Shown here piece after piece: positions 11,574-21,386 of a stretch of DNA of 64,000 nt (the stretch's first letter is position 1; each line of letters opens with the position of its first letter). The stretch is from Rachycentron canadum (lineage: Eukaryota; Chordata; Actinopteri; Carangiformes; Rachycentridae), in the NCBI GenBank assembly GCA_038496675.1, contig CM076659.1, forward strand, positions 19,096,417 through 19,160,416, written 5' to 3'. The notes under the pieces are model-generated. The model was not told the origin of the DNA. It did no database searches and saw nothing but the letters and a program-made list of their open reading frames with translations. The translations under genes and the position numbers were made by a program.

Positions 11574-12500
11574 TTAAGAGAGCAGGGGCAAGATCCCTGA
11601 AAATAAAAGGTACAAACTCAAACTGCTCTCAAGCTCCTCCAACTGGGCCCTGATGCAGCTCCCTGTCGTCTCCCACTTTTTCCCCTTTCCCCTCCTCATC
11701 AAGTTCTCTGTGGTCTGAAGGACTTGTCCTCCCCTGCTCTTTACAATTACTCTCCAACTGTTGCTCAACCTTCCCCAGAGAAGCCACAGAGTTGTTGTTG
11801 ATATTTCGTTGCCACATGATTTCTCCTTTTCATCCACCAGGGAGGTTTTCTTCTGCTGCCGTTTGGGGCGATCACTGTGATGCTGCTCTTTCACCTTCTT
11901 TAGAGAAGCCTCGAATTTGTTTCACTCTGGCAGCCATCAGCGCATTACTCTCACCTCTCTTGTCCAATTGTGCCAGAAAGGATGATCTGGATTTTTTCAT
12001 CTCCTCCTCGAGGGAGGGTTTCTCATGCTGCAGGCGTTGGTGCAGTGTCCAGTAGATCTTCAGCCTGTTTTAGGAACAGCTTTGATCTTGCAGGTCTCCG
12101 CTCTGTGTTCCTCCAGCCGAGCTCCATGGGAAGCTTGGGGTCATTCTCGTCCTGCTTTAAAGGAGATTTCCTCCATCTTGCTAAATTTCTTTTTGCAGCT
12201 TCCCAGCTTGAGCCCTCTCAAATGCAAGATCGACTTCCAGCAAGATCCGCTTCCAGTTCTGCCTTTGAACAAGCTTCAAGCTCTACAGTGTCTTTGTCAG
12301 ACATCTGAACCTTCAGGCAATGAGTGGTCATCCACAGGTTGTTTTCACCCACAACATGCAGATGCTTTTCAACACGGAGCTCTAACTTTATTGCCTCCAA
12401 TCTTCCTTAATGACGGAGGTCATATGTCTGCTGCTCAAGATCATGTAGAACTTGTCTTCTTTCCATTCTTGGACCTATTTGCACCAGTCACACTGTGAAT
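11574..12500 (-). pseudogene. Broken coding-like segment, coiled-coil protein type
   Basis: Read on the minus strand, about 900 bases give successive Glu/Lys/Gln/Leu-rich peptides in shifting frames. About 12401-12460 gives RRQVLHDLEQQTYDLRH, then a stop. About 12218-12400 gives LEAIKLELRVEKHL and KDTVELEACSKAELEADL. About 11905-12065 gives HEKPSLEEEMKKSR and SSFLAQLDKRGESNALMA. About 11574-11894 gives KKVKEQHHSDRPKRQQKK and AQLEELESSLSL. This composition is typical of long coiled-coil proteins such as myosin-tail-like or ciliary coiled-coil proteins, but I do not recognise the parent. At least four stops or frame changes break it, and no clear introns interrupt it, so a decayed processed copy is the simplest reading. 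I see no poly(A) remnant. A decayed ancient exon cluster is the alternative. No function is expected. Confidence 0.5.
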
Positions 12501-12704
12501 CCATATTGGATTTCCAGATGGTCTCTCACTCAGATCTACTTCCTGTGAGCCTTGCCTCGCTGTCCCCCAGCTCACACCTTACCCGTTCTTCCTCGTTTTT
12601 CACCTGTTGTTGTTTTGTGTCTTATTCTGTGTACCATTTATCAAGACAGTGGAATCTGTGAACCAAATGTAGGAATGTTTTTATTTATCTACTCAGACCC
12701 GATT

Positions 12705-12850
12705 TCCAACATTCATAAGCTGTGTCCCATTTGGAGAGGCACCACGTGGATGCCCCATTGCAAAGGCTCCTTCAAATGCAGGTGAATAATGTGTCCTTCA
12801 TTTCCCAGGCAATAAAGGGTCCTTTGTATGGCAACTTATCCTAGATTCAT
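12705..12850 (-). repeat. Short MITE-like repeat, family D copy 2
   Basis: On the minus strand it contains ATGGGACACAGCTTATG and TTTGAAGGAGCC, matching the copy at 6645-6810 in the opposite orientation. The class is uncertain. Confidence 0.5.
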
Positions 12851-14443
12851 TCCACACCACTGGGGAATCACTTTTCAAAAAGAGAAAAAACAGTAACCAG
12901 GGATACGTCGGAAATTCTGTGTAGACCAATTCGTTGTTTTGCTGTTCGGCCTTCGCGGTCTATATGGTCTTAGAGGGTCATACCTTTGTGGCGTCAGACA
13001 AGAAAACTTCTAGTGATCCATTTTCATGGCTCTAAGTTGCTATCTCTCCTGTCTTTGAAGACAAGGCATTTATTTATCATAAATGTTTCATTATCTGCAT
13101 TATTATAGGGAAAGTGGAGAAGAAAGCTTGAAAATCGTGTCAGTGTCTTTATGACGGATGAGTAGGAGGAGGACGGTTGGAGATAAGGTGCAGATGGAGG
13201 GAAGTTTAAGGAAACTGGGAGCTGCTCAAAGTTGTCGTGAGATATTGAACCTCTGCTCAAAAACGCATTACCACCGTTTCTCTTCACCTGTCATTTTAAA
13301 TCTCTCTAATTTTTCACATTTCTCTCTGGCTTTTCTTTCAATCTGCTTCATGTCCATCTTGAAATCCTCTGTTCTCCTTTTGCGTTTCCATTAACTGTAA
13401 GCAATTTTAATTGTCATCCTGCCATTCAACAGAAATCCTACGTTTCTCTTATTGCTTCTCCCTTTTCTCTGCTATTCTCTTTTTCATTAACTTTCCTCCT
13501 GTCTACTGAGTCCTTAGTCTTTTTGTTTTTCATCCTCCCTTCTCTTTTTCCATCCTTCATTATCTCTCCTTGTCTTATAAAAATTGATTCAAGTAATTAA
13601 AAAATGGGAATCAATAATTTTAATTTAGGCTTTTGCTCTTTCGTTATTTTCACAGAGGTTTGTATGGATCGAACTGAAAGTTGCAGCGGTCCACAAAGTC
13701 GTCTCCAGTCCAGCTCAAAGTGACTGTCTGAGGTTGACTTCCTGTGAACTTTAGTGCAGTAGAGTCACTTTCTTTACGCACTGGAACTGGAATAAAGCAA
13801 TTTTTCAAATGTGTCGCATTCATTGCATTTTGGGCGCATTTTGAATATGTACAGCCTAAATCACTGTGCTGCACAGTTTTAACATGACGATCATTCATTC
13901 CTGATTCACCGATGAAGACCATGACATCTAGATGAAAGCTTATAAGCTGTCTCTGGAAGTCGCTTATTACTATAGTACTTAGTACTATAGTACTATAAGT
14001 ACTAGTATACTTATAGTTACGTGTCGTTGTCAGGCCATCTCTAGTTATGACTGGCACAAAGAAGAGGAAGGAAGAGGTGGGTCAACAAAATACAAGAGGG
14101 AGAAGTTCTTATTGTAACCCACACTGTGATCTTTCCTGAAACCTAACCAAAGTTATTATTGTGCCTTAACCTAATCCATTAACATAACTGCATGGACCAA
14201 GGTCAAATACACCTATTGTCCCCTAAAGGAACTATTTTATTGGCTGAAGTTAGGGTTAAACAGATGTTGAGCATCTAAATAGTTGATTTGAAAGATATGT
14301 TCAAGCTGCATGAAGATTTTCTCAAAAGATATTGGGGGGGGGGGGTAACACTACTACCCCACCATAATGAGAAGCATCTGCCATCATACACAAATGTGAT
14401 GTAGACAGAGGGTGTTGCAATTGATGAGCTTTTGTGTGTATGG

Positions 14444-14445
<2 letters not shown>
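12851..14445. other. Non-coding; pyrimidine-rich tract, one long ORF, AT palindrome cluster
   Basis: About 13290-13580 is pyrimidine-rich. A minus-strand open frame of 135 codons at 13650-14057 is one of the longest in the window that is neither microsatellite nor gap, but I recognise no motif in it. It overlaps a cluster of ACTATAGTACT-type palindromes at 13968-14018. A run of 12 G lies at about 14334-14345. Confidence 0.4.

Positions 14446-14513
<68 letters not shown>
14446..14513. repeat. (GT)34 microsatellite
   Basis: Pure GT dinucleotides of 68 bases, one of the two longest uninterrupted simple repeats in the window. Confidence 0.98.
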
Positions 14514-14515
<2 letters not shown>

Positions 14516-14631
14516 CAATGCGTTTGTGTGTGGTGTGTTAGCAGCCGGCAGAGTTGCCAATACACCAAAGTCCCTCACCTCTATATGACCACGATGAGTT
14601 AACAGCAGCAATTTACTGCGGGACTCTCTTG

Positions 14632-14652
14632 CACACACACACACACACACAC
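14632..14652. repeat. (CA)10 microsatellite
   Basis: CA dinucleotides lying 119 bases after the GT tract, so GT and CA arms face each other as an imperfect inverted repeat. Confidence 0.95.
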
Positions 14653-17243
14653 CACCATTATTTCCTTCTCGTGTTTGTGACAACACTTTTTTTACTCTGG
14701 ATTTTTGATTCGACAATAATCATTATTATACAGGATCTTTATATTTGTGCCTTATTTTATATGATTATCTATAACAAACACTGATAAATGTTTTATGGCT
14801 GATAAAAGTTTTTGGTGTTTGTATATCACCAACTTCATATGTGTATATCTTTTTCAGTTTTGTTTTTCTTTTGATTCATGAAAAGAATTATGAGTTTGGT
14901 AATTCAATCATTTTGGATTCCCACTCGTGTGATTCCTAGAGAGGCATATCAAATAATTTCCCTCAACAATTACCACCTTTCTCTCTTCTCATTAAGTTGT
15001 TAGGCTCCATTTGCTCAGATGATTGAATTTCAGATACAGATAGATTCTTAAGTTGTAGTTTTCTGTGTGTGTTTGGGAGTTATTTTGTCCCTATATTGAT
15101 TTTCTCTTTTCATTCCTCAGACGTATGATGTGTGTGTGTGTGTGTGCGTGTGTGTGCATTGAACACAGTCTGAAAGTTGAAGCGAGCCTCATAACAACTT
15201 TATCTCATCACTCTGTGTGCATCATCTTTGAATAGGCCGTAATTTTGGAAGTAATCAAGTGCTGATAAAGCCTGCAAGCCTGAGTAGGAGGTAAAATCCA
15301 GCACTTAGTGGATGTTATATGCAGAAATTCTTCCAGTACCATGAATGAATTTATTTTAGCTCTGATTATATTTGTACTTCCTTGTATGTGTTACAGGGTA
15401 TAGTGCTGTTATTTCTGTAGAAGCTGATAAATTAGCATGTTTCTCAGAGCTGCTACGAGTGACGAAAACTCTCATTTAAACCTTGTGATGAAAGTGGAGC
15501 AGAGGTTTCAGTCTTTCGCCTTTCCACTCCCATAATGATAAAAATGGTTCACCATGGGATACAGTTGATCAGTCTGAATGACTGATCTCTTCAATGGGAT
15601 GAGTGGAAACCAAACTATTCCGGGATAATGTCCCTCAGAGCATCACAGAGCCACCAGGCCCCCCACTGTATTCAGGCCCGTACTCTTCTCTTGGTCACTT
15701 TTACCACATCTCTGTAGACCAAGAAATATCAACAAATATCATATTGTCCTGAATAGAGGGTCATATTGTTTCTGGAAATTAGATTTCTTACTGAAACAAG
15801 TTGGGGCTTGTCTGATATTTGAGGACTGGACAATTCACATCATCAGAAATTCTTTTTGAAGTGAATTATGTTTTTTTTTTTTTTTTTAACCTTAATGTTG
15901 TAGATGTAGCAAGTGTTTATCGTGGACGCTTAACCTGCGGGTGTTTCTGAAGGCTCGTGTAATGTGTTTTGCCGCCACAGAGGAAATCGAGTCATAGTGA
16001 CTGGGGAAAAAAAAAAAGTTCATATTATTACCACAGAAATGAACCAGGGAGAAAACGTCTGTCAGACAGCTATTAAATACGACTGTCGTTTGATCATGAG
16101 ACAGGGGAAGTCAGGGGAAATGATTCTGACCATTGACAAGAGGAAGGAGACAAGACTCACAAGAGAATTGTGAGTGTGACTCACAATATATTATATATCT
16201 GTATTTTGGAAGTGTGATATGAATTATAAAAATACTAAATTTACTGACTAACTAACAAGACTTTTTTTTATCACTCCTGATGCTTGATGCCTGATGTTTT
16301 TTGTTGTATTTTATCCCAGTGCCTCTGTATTTTTGTCACTGTTTCTCTCTGTTGTGTCATAAAAAAAAAAAACTAAAAAAACTTTAAAGTGAGGCAATGC
16401 TGATCCACGGCTTATCAAATGCAAACGCAAATGTTACAGAATACTATGAATAATATGATTACATCAAAAATCAGGCTGTGACCTCTTTTTTTTTATTTCC
16501 AGGAAGTAGAGTGATCTGATGTGATTCCAGTTTGTCCAGGTATTTGTTAAATTAATTTTGACCCCATTCTTTTATGATAGCAGATTTAGTATAATGAGCC
16601 ACCTGGTGCTTTAAACAAAAAGCTTGCTGGCGGCCTTGGAATTGGCTGGGTGGCTGTCAGGTGTGATTCGACCCATGGAGAATTTGATAGTAATCCCTTG
16701 TTTCATTCATGTTTATTATAAAAGAGAACCAATGACCGCAGTGGAAGTGGGAGCAGTAATGACACAGACAATCACTGAGAGCAGGGTTCAGGTACAGATT
16801 GAGGGTTTTTTTCTATATTTTTAAGAGTCATTATTAAGAACTTGTTCCGTAATCCACCAGGTCAGACATGTATTTGTTAAATTCCCAGATGATGATTACA
16901 CTGTTGTAACATATAAGGCACAGATTTTCAATAATTCCCTTATCCTTACCTGACCACAGACCCTGCAAACGTATCTGATGGGATTTAACCTTTGAAATAT
17001 TGGGCAGCCATCCAGAGTTACCCTGATGATTAATATTATATAAAATCTCAGGAAGTACGTTTACCTGTGACCTGAGTCTTAATCTGCAAGACAATAACAT
17101 AAATCAGGGCTCGGCCTACAAATAATCCTGACCTCGATGATTAGACGAGAGTAGAGACTGAGAATTACGCATAAAGGACTGACATCTGAAACTATTCATG
17201 TTGCAGCAGGGAGGGGCATCACTGTAAGGCTGAACCTGCGGGG
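14653..17243. other. Non-coding with a (GT)n tract at 15.13 kb
   Basis: An interrupted GT tract lies at 15129-15156 and poly(T) or poly(A) runs lie near 15871, 16006 and 16362. A 9-bp perfect inverted repeat with a 3-base loop (ATTGTGAGT, loop GTG) is at 16167-16187. No gene is seen. Confidence 0.5.
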
Positions 17244-17395
17244 CATTTATAAGCCTTTATTGATAGGACAGTGGAGAGTGAAAGAGAATGGGAGCGAGAA
17301 TATGTGAATGACATGCAACAATAAGTTCGAGCGGCTGGGAGTCAACCTGGGAACTGGTCGCCTCAGAGTGTTTGCACCTCTGTGGTTAGTACCCT
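17244..17395 (-). mobile_element. tRNA-derived SINE-like repeat, minus strand
   Basis: The plus strand reads GCCTTTATTGATAGGACAGT followed by GGAGAGTG, GACATGCAACA and GGGAGTCAACCTGGGA. I recall this order from a common teleost repeat whose minus strand is tRNA-like; the last phrase is the reverse of a B-box-like GGTTGACTCC. It is the only copy in the window, so the call rests on recall plus the box. Confidence 0.6.
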
Positions 17396-18736
17396 ACACA
17401 GGTAAGGTAACCAACCACGTTTGCAGCAACCTGGTAACTGAGTAGTTAAGTCATGTGCGTGGGTGTAAAGTACCTCAACAGCTCCTACTCTCTGTGCCCA
17501 GATTTCCCATCTCCTGTCAAATACAAACATTCAAGGAAATAATTCAATGACATTTTTGAGTCCAGCATCCAGTGTAAGTGCCGTCATTCGTTACCTTTTA
17601 GGAATCTGATTTGCACCCCTCTCTTAAAAGCTATTTCAACCTGTGCCCACTTTTATCCACATTTTCCATCATTCTAATCGTTTCTAGCCAAAATCTCATA
17701 ACTTGCTTCAGTGAAGACATGTTGCTTGGCTGAGTGCAGCTCTCCATTACATTTCTGAAGGGGCTAGAGGACACTAAAACCCAAGTCCCCGAAGGTGTAT
17801 TGATTGGACACCCCTGAGTGAATATGACCAGGTCATGCTTTTAACTGTGTCTTTGCTCTGCAGCTTTTGTGCTGATGGCTGTTGTTGCCCCATAGCTCAC
17901 ATAGGTACAGTCAGTCAGTGTCACTATGCAAAAACACGCTCTCTGGGTTTTTTTTGAGTGAGTTCTGCAGCCATGAGGCTAGTCAAACGAAGCTTTGTTG
18001 TTAGTCATATGAGATGAGATGAGATAAGATTACGGTGATGGAAAATAAGAAAAGTTCTTCCCAGTCAGTAATCACACAAGACTGAATGTGCTGCCAGAGA
18101 AAATGACATGTCAGTGAATAGAAATGGACTGAGATGAACGGCGAGGATGAATTCCTTTTGTGCCAAAAGAGCAAATCTGCAAGATCTCAACAAGGGAAGA
18201 TGGGACACTCTTGTGTGTCACAAACATCATTTCGTTAAATAAGACAGATGCATTTCATCATAAAAATTGTCCCTGTTGTAGCTTTAACACCACCAAGGCT
18301 GATGTGGTCTGTCCCCCGAGTGGCTAAATGGCTTTTACACTGTCAAGGTTAAAGGTTTTATTCCCATTGGAGCCGTCTGTGCTCATATGTTAACATAAAG
18401 ACTGCAGCATATACAGTATATGTATATATGTGTGTGTGTATGTGCAGATCACCTACTAAAAGGTGCTTGGTGAAGTTTACGTTTTGTTATTTTACTTTTC
18501 AGTTTCCAACAGATGTTGAATGTTCCTGCCTCCTTAACACTCTGAGCATGTGAGAATGTTATTATTTGCCCTTTTGCAAAATCTGAGCAAGGGAGAGCGC
18601 GAACACACAGCCTCTCAAACACACATACACAAGCTGTATTGCTTCACAGGCACAGAACACACACATTTCCACAGATTCATGCATTTGATTTGATTCATGT
18701 AGGAGGATGGTGGGTGTTCAGATCACATGAATGTCA
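17396..18736. other. Non-coding, nothing recognised
   Basis: Short TATATG/GTGTGT phrases lie near 18415-18445. No gene or strong repeat is seen. Confidence 0.45.
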
Positions 18737-18778
18737 AACCAGAGACCAGGGTTCAGATCCACACTCTGGTCTCTGGTT
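18737..18778. repeat. 13-bp perfect inverted repeat, 16-base loop
   Basis: AACCAGAGACCAG (18737-18749) pairs exactly with CTGGTCTCTGGTT (18766-18778). The loop holds GGTTCAGATCC, which resembles a tRNA B box. The following 60 bases (TTTAAGACAACAAAACACTT, then GGGAAAGATCATGG) resemble the outer part of family C at about 19621. Confidence 0.75.
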
Positions 18779-19530
18779 GGTTTAAGACAACAAAACACTT
18801 TGGAGAGGGTTTGGGAAAGATCATGGTTTTGGTTAAATGTTCAAAAGCACACGTGTCTTAAGTCACTGTAAACTTTTCTGAATTAAATCAGACCAAAATC
18901 TTTTCCTAACCTCAACCAAGTGATGCAAGAAAAAAAAAAAAAATGCCACTGAACATAGAAACTAGTAATTTCTAGACATATTATTTTGCTCACGTTAATA
19001 GAAAATGTAATGTGGTTGCAAAATGTATTTGCTGTTGCAGATGAGTATACATTAAACTGTTAGTCAACAGGGTTGAGTGGATAGGATAATAAATAATAAA
19101 ATATCATGCACCATATTATTTTTCTATCACTATACTGTTTATTCAAGCATTTGTTTGATGCACTCATAGTCGTCCTACGAGCGAATCAGGAGTCCTCTCT
19201 CCTCCATTGTCTCAAGCTCATAGACAGGTGTGAATCACAGCTGTGGGAGTGTGTGGGCCGTTTTAATTTCAACACTGACCTCACGCACCTGCAAAGCACT
19301 TATCATTTAGGAATTCTTATAATAATACACTTAACACATATTCAGAAGAGGAAAACAGACAAAAGAGCATGAAAGTTTGACAGAAACATCGAGACTGTGA
19401 GTGTAGGTTTAACTCACGTGACGTAAAGTGATTTGAAGGTTACATTCAGTCCAGACATTGACCAAGTGGCAACCGAGACAACCTCAAGCAAACAAAAAAA
19501 CATGTCACCTGTTCTCCAACCTGAACAGTG
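18779..19530. other. Non-coding, weak family C similarity at its start
   Basis: Apart from the family C-like phrase up to about 18840 and a poly(A) run near 18931, nothing is recognised. The 88-codon frame at 19106-19372 has no motif. Confidence 0.4.
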
Positions 19531-20000
19531 TGAGTGTCTCCTGAAATAGCGCCACTACAGTGGCCAGTGTGGTTGTCATGGATGCAATAAGTAACACATG
19601 TACTGCGCCGATAGCAGTTTGGTTTAAGTTTAGGAAAAATCATGATTTTGATTCAAATAAATACTTTGTTTGTACCTACATCGTTCTCATGGTTACAACA
19701 ATGTGGTTAACTTTGCTGAACAGCCATGGACAATAGAAGCAACATAAACTGCTACCTTTAACATGGGAATCGAGCACCTCTCTCCTGTGTCGTATTCCTG
19801 TGTTTTGTTGGCCCATCCATCCACCCCGCCCTCCTCCTGACGCGGACTTTGTCGCTCTATAAACTATGTCGCTGCACTTTTCCCTTTGCTCATCATCACT
19901 ATGACCACTAAATGTCGCTTGGCAACAAAACAAATGTGATGTAATGTCCAAAGAAGTGATGGGCTCATTTTTTACAGGAGGACGGTCTTTGGCAATGATG
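19531..20000 (-). repeat. Dispersed tRNA-related repeat family C, copy 1
   Basis: Shares a long ordered series of phrases with 60688-61015: CCTGAAATAG.GCC at the start, then TGGTTAACTTTG.TGAAC, then AGCAACATAAACTG, then CATGGGAATCGA.CACC with TCTCCTGTGTC, ending in a GAGGAC.GT.TT segment. On the minus strand TGCTCGATTCCC fits a tRNA B box, with a tRNA-like GGATGGATGGGCC upstream. I infer a SINE or a SINE-containing composite in the minus orientation. The two in-window copies make the family secure. Confidence 0.75.
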
Positions 20001-20678
20001 ACCTATTACATCGCTGACTAATTTCTTTTGGGTCATGTTCTGTGTTGTACCACTTTGGTTTTGCTTTCATCCAAATCGTCATTCAATGAAATTTCTGCTA
20101 AATTTATGTCTGGTGATGAAAAGAGGAGTGGAAGGGAGGGACAGAGACACTGGGATTATTTTAAACTGTCTCCCCAGATCTGACACGTACTGCAGGCATG
20201 AATTAATCAAGCCAAGACAGCACACCAAAAAGAGAGACGGGTGGGGGGGGGGGGTGAGTCAATTAATGTCTAAAAACGACGTGGAAGGACAATATTGTTT
20301 CCCTAATCCAGAGCGACCACCTGGGGAGAGATTACAGGGAGTTGATAAAGAAGGAACACAAACTGAATTTGAAGATGGAGCGCGGCAGGATTAGAAATAC
20401 AGCTACCCAGTTTTATTCTCCAGATAGGAAAGAGGAGTATGCAGAGCAAAACAAATACATGTTGCAATTATGTGGAGTGATCCCATCTATAGATCAGATG
20501 GCATTTTTCTATAGCCAGATCATAGTGGAGGTAACATTATAAAAACAAGATGAAAGGCCTATTTAATGAGGCATCAGAGGATGAAAGGCTCTTATCATTC
20601 ATTATTTTGCCGTTTTTTATCCTAACATCCTGTCTGTTATGAAACTCTGATCACTTAGTCTCTTCGTCTTGGAAGGAG
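20001..20678. other. Non-coding
   Basis: Holds a G-rich run at about 20240-20256. The 119-codon plus frame at 20035-20394 has no recognisable motif and includes that run. Confidence 0.4.
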
Positions 20679-20714
20679 TTTTTGTATGAAAGACTTAACT
20701 CTTTCATACAAAAA
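20679..20714. repeat. Perfect 15-bp hairpin, 6-base loop
   Basis: TTTTTGTATGAAAGA (20679-20693) and its exact reverse complement (20700-20714) flank the loop CTTAAC. An A run follows the right arm. The stem is too perfect to be old. Confidence 0.9.
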
Positions 20715-20872
20715 AAAAAAATGATTGCGGTAAAGAAAAAGCAGAAATGAATGAAGCTAAGTTAAGTTCAATCAGGGAGACCTTTACTTTTACCTCTCAC
20801 CCCACTTCTTGTAATCAGCTGGTTTCAGATGTTTCCATCTATTGGTCCCCTCCACCAGAGCCTTTGGGCTTG

Positions 20873-21386
20873 AATATAGACTGTATGTAAAGATCACATA
20901 CTGTATACAAAAGTGGATGTAGACTGTGGAGCTCAAAAGTGAAAGAAGCGCTGAAGAGCCTTGAACCATCATTCTATCTAATGACCATCGGGAGGCGACT
21001 CCACTGTCTGCAAAAAGAAGCCAGATTCCATTGAAATCTATTGCCCTGAGGAAACTTCCCTGCTTCTTACTTGACATATTGCCTCAGTTAAAGTTTTCCT
21101 ATTGAGATTATGGTCTCATGGTATGTAGTTTTAAGTCCTCTTCAATACAACAAGATGTTCATTCAGAAGACCATAAATAGACCATAAAGCAGAGTATGCA
21201 TTATGGTGTGGCTCCCGTGTGATTGAGATACTGCACCACACACAACGACCTGACGGACAAAGTACAGAGCAGGTCAGATCCACCCCTTGCTCCTCCTCAG
21301 CTCCACCTTCTCCAACCAAATCCTCTGGTTTCAAAAAACCAACATGGCGACAGCCAATTTACAACCTGAAGGCTTCAAAATGGCAG
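20873..21386 (-). repeat. Dispersed repeat family A, copy 2
   Basis: Reverse complement of copy 1 (472-950) in the same internal order. It has AATCTGGCTTCTTTTTGCAG before the GTGGAGTCGCC phrase, and TATAGACTGTAT at its plus-strand left edge. It is about 40 bases longer than copy 1. The minus-strand frame at 21131-21334 is part of the repeat, not a gene. Confidence 0.8.

Noticed and set aside
13650..14057. 135-codon minus-strand gene
   Set aside because: No recognised domain, and it passes through the palindrome cluster; a frame of this length by chance is plausible in 64 kb.
16167..16187. 9-bp hairpin with 3-base loop as another template-switch product
   Set aside because: A stem of 9 is near what chance gives in 64 kb.
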